The notes beneath the pieces were generated by a model, which ran no database searches, was not told where the DNA came from, and saw only the letters and a list, made by a program, of their open reading frames with translations. Below, one piece after another: positions 6,946 through 8,067 of a stretch of DNA of 8,067 nucleotides. Source of the DNA: Candidatus Aerophobota bacterium (GTDB lineage Bacteria > Aerophobota > Aerophobia > Aerophobales > B47-G16); contig QMPZ01000068.1 in assembly GCA_003648815.1 (NCBI GenBank), forward strand, positions 1-8,067, in the 5' to 3' direction. Every line of letters begins with the position of its first letter. Within the stretch, counting starts at the first letter, position 1. The translations under genes and the position numbers were made by a program.

Positions 6946-7842
6946 ATGGAAAAACAAAAGCAAGCTTATATATATGCTATTGCTTCTGTATTGCTTTGGT
7001 CAACAGTTGCCTCTGCCTTCAAGATCTCATTAAGATACTTAGACTTTCTGCAACTTCTATTTTATGCCTCAATTACTTCGATCCTCATCCTTTTCCTGTC
7101 CTTACTGATTCAGAATAAGTTAGAATTGCTTAAGACATATTCAAAAAAGGATTATCTGCGTTCTGTGCTGCTTGGATTTCTTAACCCTTTTCTTTATTAT
7201 GTTGTTTTGTTTAAAGCTTACTCGTTGCTTCCTGCTCAAGAGGCCCAGCCATTGAATTTTACCTGGCCAATAATGCTTGCCTTATTGTCCATTCCTTTAC
7301 TTAAACAAAGGATAGGATTCAGGAGCGTTCTCGGGATTCTTATTAGTTTTGCTGGTGTCTTTATAATTTCCACGCAAGGAAACATTTTAAAATTTAGTTT
7401 TACCAATCTAAATGGCGCATTATTAGCTGTGGGCAGTGCCCTGATCTGGGCTTTATTTTGGATTTATAATACCAGGGATCAACGTGATGATGTGATCAAG
7501 CTGTTTTTGAACTTTGTATTCGGATTTATTTTTATCCTGATTTCGATTCTGCTTTTTTCAAGAATAACGTTCCCTGAAACTACTGGGCTGGCTGGAGCAA
7601 TTTATGTAGGTTTATTTGAGATGGGAATTACCTTTATTCTCTGGTCAAAGGCCTTAAAACTGTCCAGGACAACTGCCCAGGTTAGTAACCTAATTTATAT
7701 GTCTCCGTTTCTTTCTTTGGTATTTATTCATTTTATAGTTGGGGAGAGAATACTTCCTTCAACGATAATCGGGTTAATTTTCATTGTGACCGGTATAATT
7801 GTGCAGCAATGCAGCGGCCGTCCCATCCGGTATTGTCGGTAG
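6946..7842 (+). CDS. EamA/DMT-family membrane transporter
   Basis: This is a member of the drug/metabolite transporter superfamily (EamA), an inner-membrane exporter or permease for small metabolites of unknown identity. The 298 residues form ten hydrophobic segments (roughly 8-25, 33-55, 71-92, 103-119, 124-143, 155-174, 184-204, 213-232, 245-264, 270-288) as two five-helix repeats. The start AYIYAIASVLLWSTVASAFKI and SPFLSLVFIHFIVGERI (253-269) are typical. The ATG at 6946 begins the normal N-terminus, though the preceding GGAACTGGGG is a poor ribosome binding site. The coding strand is more AT-rich and pyrimidine-rich than the purine-rich genes before it, which suggests separate ancestry. 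The last ten residues (CSGRPIRYCR) look foreign, and the TAG stop lies inside a palindrome. Confidence 0.9.
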   Translation: MEKQKQAYIYAIASVLLWSTVASAFKISLRYLDFLQLLFYASITSILILFLSLLIQNKLELLKTYSKKDYLRSVLLGFLNPFLYYVVLFKAYSLLPAQEAQPLNFTWPIMLALLSIPLLKQRIGFRSVLGILISFAGVFIISTQGNILKFSFTNLNGALLAVGSALIWALFWIYNTRDQRDDVIKLFLNFVFGFIFILISILLFSRITFPETTGLAGAIYVGLFEMGITFILWSKALKLSRTTAQVSNLIYMSPFLSLVFIHFIVGERILPSTIIGLIFIVTGIIVQQCSGRPIRYCR

Positions 7843-7867
7843 CCGCAACCTGAAGGTTGCGGCTACC
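7838..7867. repeat. Perfect 30-bp palindrome overlapping a stop codon
   Basis: Two 14-base arms, GGTAGCCGCAACCT (7838-7851) and AGGTTGCGGCTACC (7854-7867), are exact reverse complements around the two bases GA. The transporter's TAG stop (7840-7842) is within the left arm. The RNA hairpin would be very stable, but no T-run follows, so it is not a classical intrinsic terminator. It could be a REP-like dispersed repeat that shields the 3' end of the mRNA. It occurs once in this window. Confidence 0.8.
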
Positions 7868-7908
7868 TTGCGGTGGTTAAAATGTCTTCGACCATTCCTT
7901 TAGGATAC

Positions 7909-7936
7909 TTGAGGGAGGGGAAATCTTCCCCCTCAA
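7909..7936. repeat. Imperfect inverted repeat at the edge of repeat copy 2
   Basis: TTGAGGG (7909-7915) pairs with CCCCTCAA (right end 7936), and GG (7917-7918) with CC after a bulged A. The right arm is the first 11 bases of the dispersed repeat, also present in copy 1. The left arm is absent upstream of copy 1. Either copy 1 lost its left arm or the pairing is fortuitous. The bases between 7868 and 7908 show no gene. Confidence 0.45.
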
Positions 7937-8016
7937 CGGCCCGATCGGCAAAGCCGACCCTCGCTTTGCTCGGGCAAGTCGGTCCTGCTCCCCCTTCTAA
8001 AGGAGGTGGCATTTTA
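7926..8016. repeat. Dispersed repeat body, copy 2
   Basis: Direct-orientation copy of 15-105, with changes at 7967, 7983 and 8009. The change at 7967 falls in the loop of the second inner hairpin and leaves its stem unchanged. The change at 7983 breaks one pair of the outer stem. It is followed at once by the same 7-bp tandem array as copy 1, so body and array travel or persist together. Confidence 0.85.
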
Positions 8017-8067
8017 ACTCTTCACTCTTCACTCTTCACTCTTCACTCTTCACTCTTCACCCTTCAC
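8017..8067. repeat. Heptanucleotide array, copy 2, cut by the window end
   Basis: Six exact ACTCTTC units (8017-8058), one ACCCTTC (8059-8065) and the first two bases of an eighth unit. It continues beyond the window. The first four units are the same as in copy 1, and the two arrays diverge from the fifth unit (ACTCTTT then ACCCCTC in copy 1), as expected of slippage or unit turnover. Confidence 0.9.

Noticed and set aside
6839..7033. A 64-codon frame starting with TTG between kinase and transporter
   Set aside because: It overlaps the transporter start in another frame, lacks a ribosome binding site and has no family resemblance; the adjacent frame gives a better explanation (GH127 relic).
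1..8067. End repeats as evidence of a circular molecule
   Set aside because: The end copies differ at three body positions and in the arrays, and the bases just left of each copy do not match, so this is not terminal overlap of one circle.
15..8067. A composite transposon bounded by the two repeats
   Set aside because: No transposase is encoded, and the genes between the repeats are ordinary housekeeping and metabolic genes; direct repeats of a common dispersed element explain it better.

Overview
This window looks like chromosomal DNA of an uncultured, probably anaerobic bacterium of moderate GC content. All six confident genes are on the + strand. The mix of a bacterial UvrB, a V-type (not F-type) ATPase, a fused 2-oxoacid dehydrogenase E1 and several dispersed palindromic repeats recalls candidate phyla such as Atribacterota or Aerophobota. 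That placement is a guess from gene content, and no phylogenetic marker fixes it. Both ends of the window lie inside copies of the same dispersed repeat, which would fit a contig that broke at repeats.

Layout. 15-182: repeat copy 1, a GC-rich, foldable 91-bp body followed by eleven 7-bp units. 209-236: a good sigma70-type promoter. 289-2301: uvrB (excision repair). 2326-2799 and 2816-3412: V-type ATPase rotor subunit K and peripheral-stalk subunit E. These three genes are closely spaced and probably share a transcript. The E gene carries what looks like a 42-bp in-frame palindromic insertion. 3413-3511: a gap with a weak hairpin. 3512-5875: a single-chain E1 alpha/beta thiamine-diphosphate dehydrogenase, followed after 14 nt by a PfkB-family sugar kinase (5890-6837), probably an operon. 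6838-6945: no intact gene, but the frame reads like a relic of a GH127 glycosidase around its zinc-binding Glu-Thr-Cys motif. 6946-7842: a ten-helix EamA/DMT transporter with visibly more AT-rich, pyrimidine-rich coding sequence. Its stop codon lies inside a perfect 30-bp palindrome. 7909-8067: another hairpin and repeat copy 2, whose 7-bp array runs off the end.

How the genes work together. The first block combines DNA repair with two parts of a rotary ATPase; the remaining ATPase subunits (I, C, F, A, B, D) are not here. Subunit K has every side chain known to bind sodium in the Enterococcus hirae ring, so the enzyme is predicted to move Na+. The second block is carbon metabolism: a kinase for a sugar or sugar acid next to a decarboxylating dehydrogenase that lacks local E2/E3 partners. 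The transporter appears to be a later arrival at a rearranged junction. No clearly new multi-gene system was found. The most unusual points are the palindrome inside the ATPase stalk gene, the matched repeats at both ends and the glycosidase relic.
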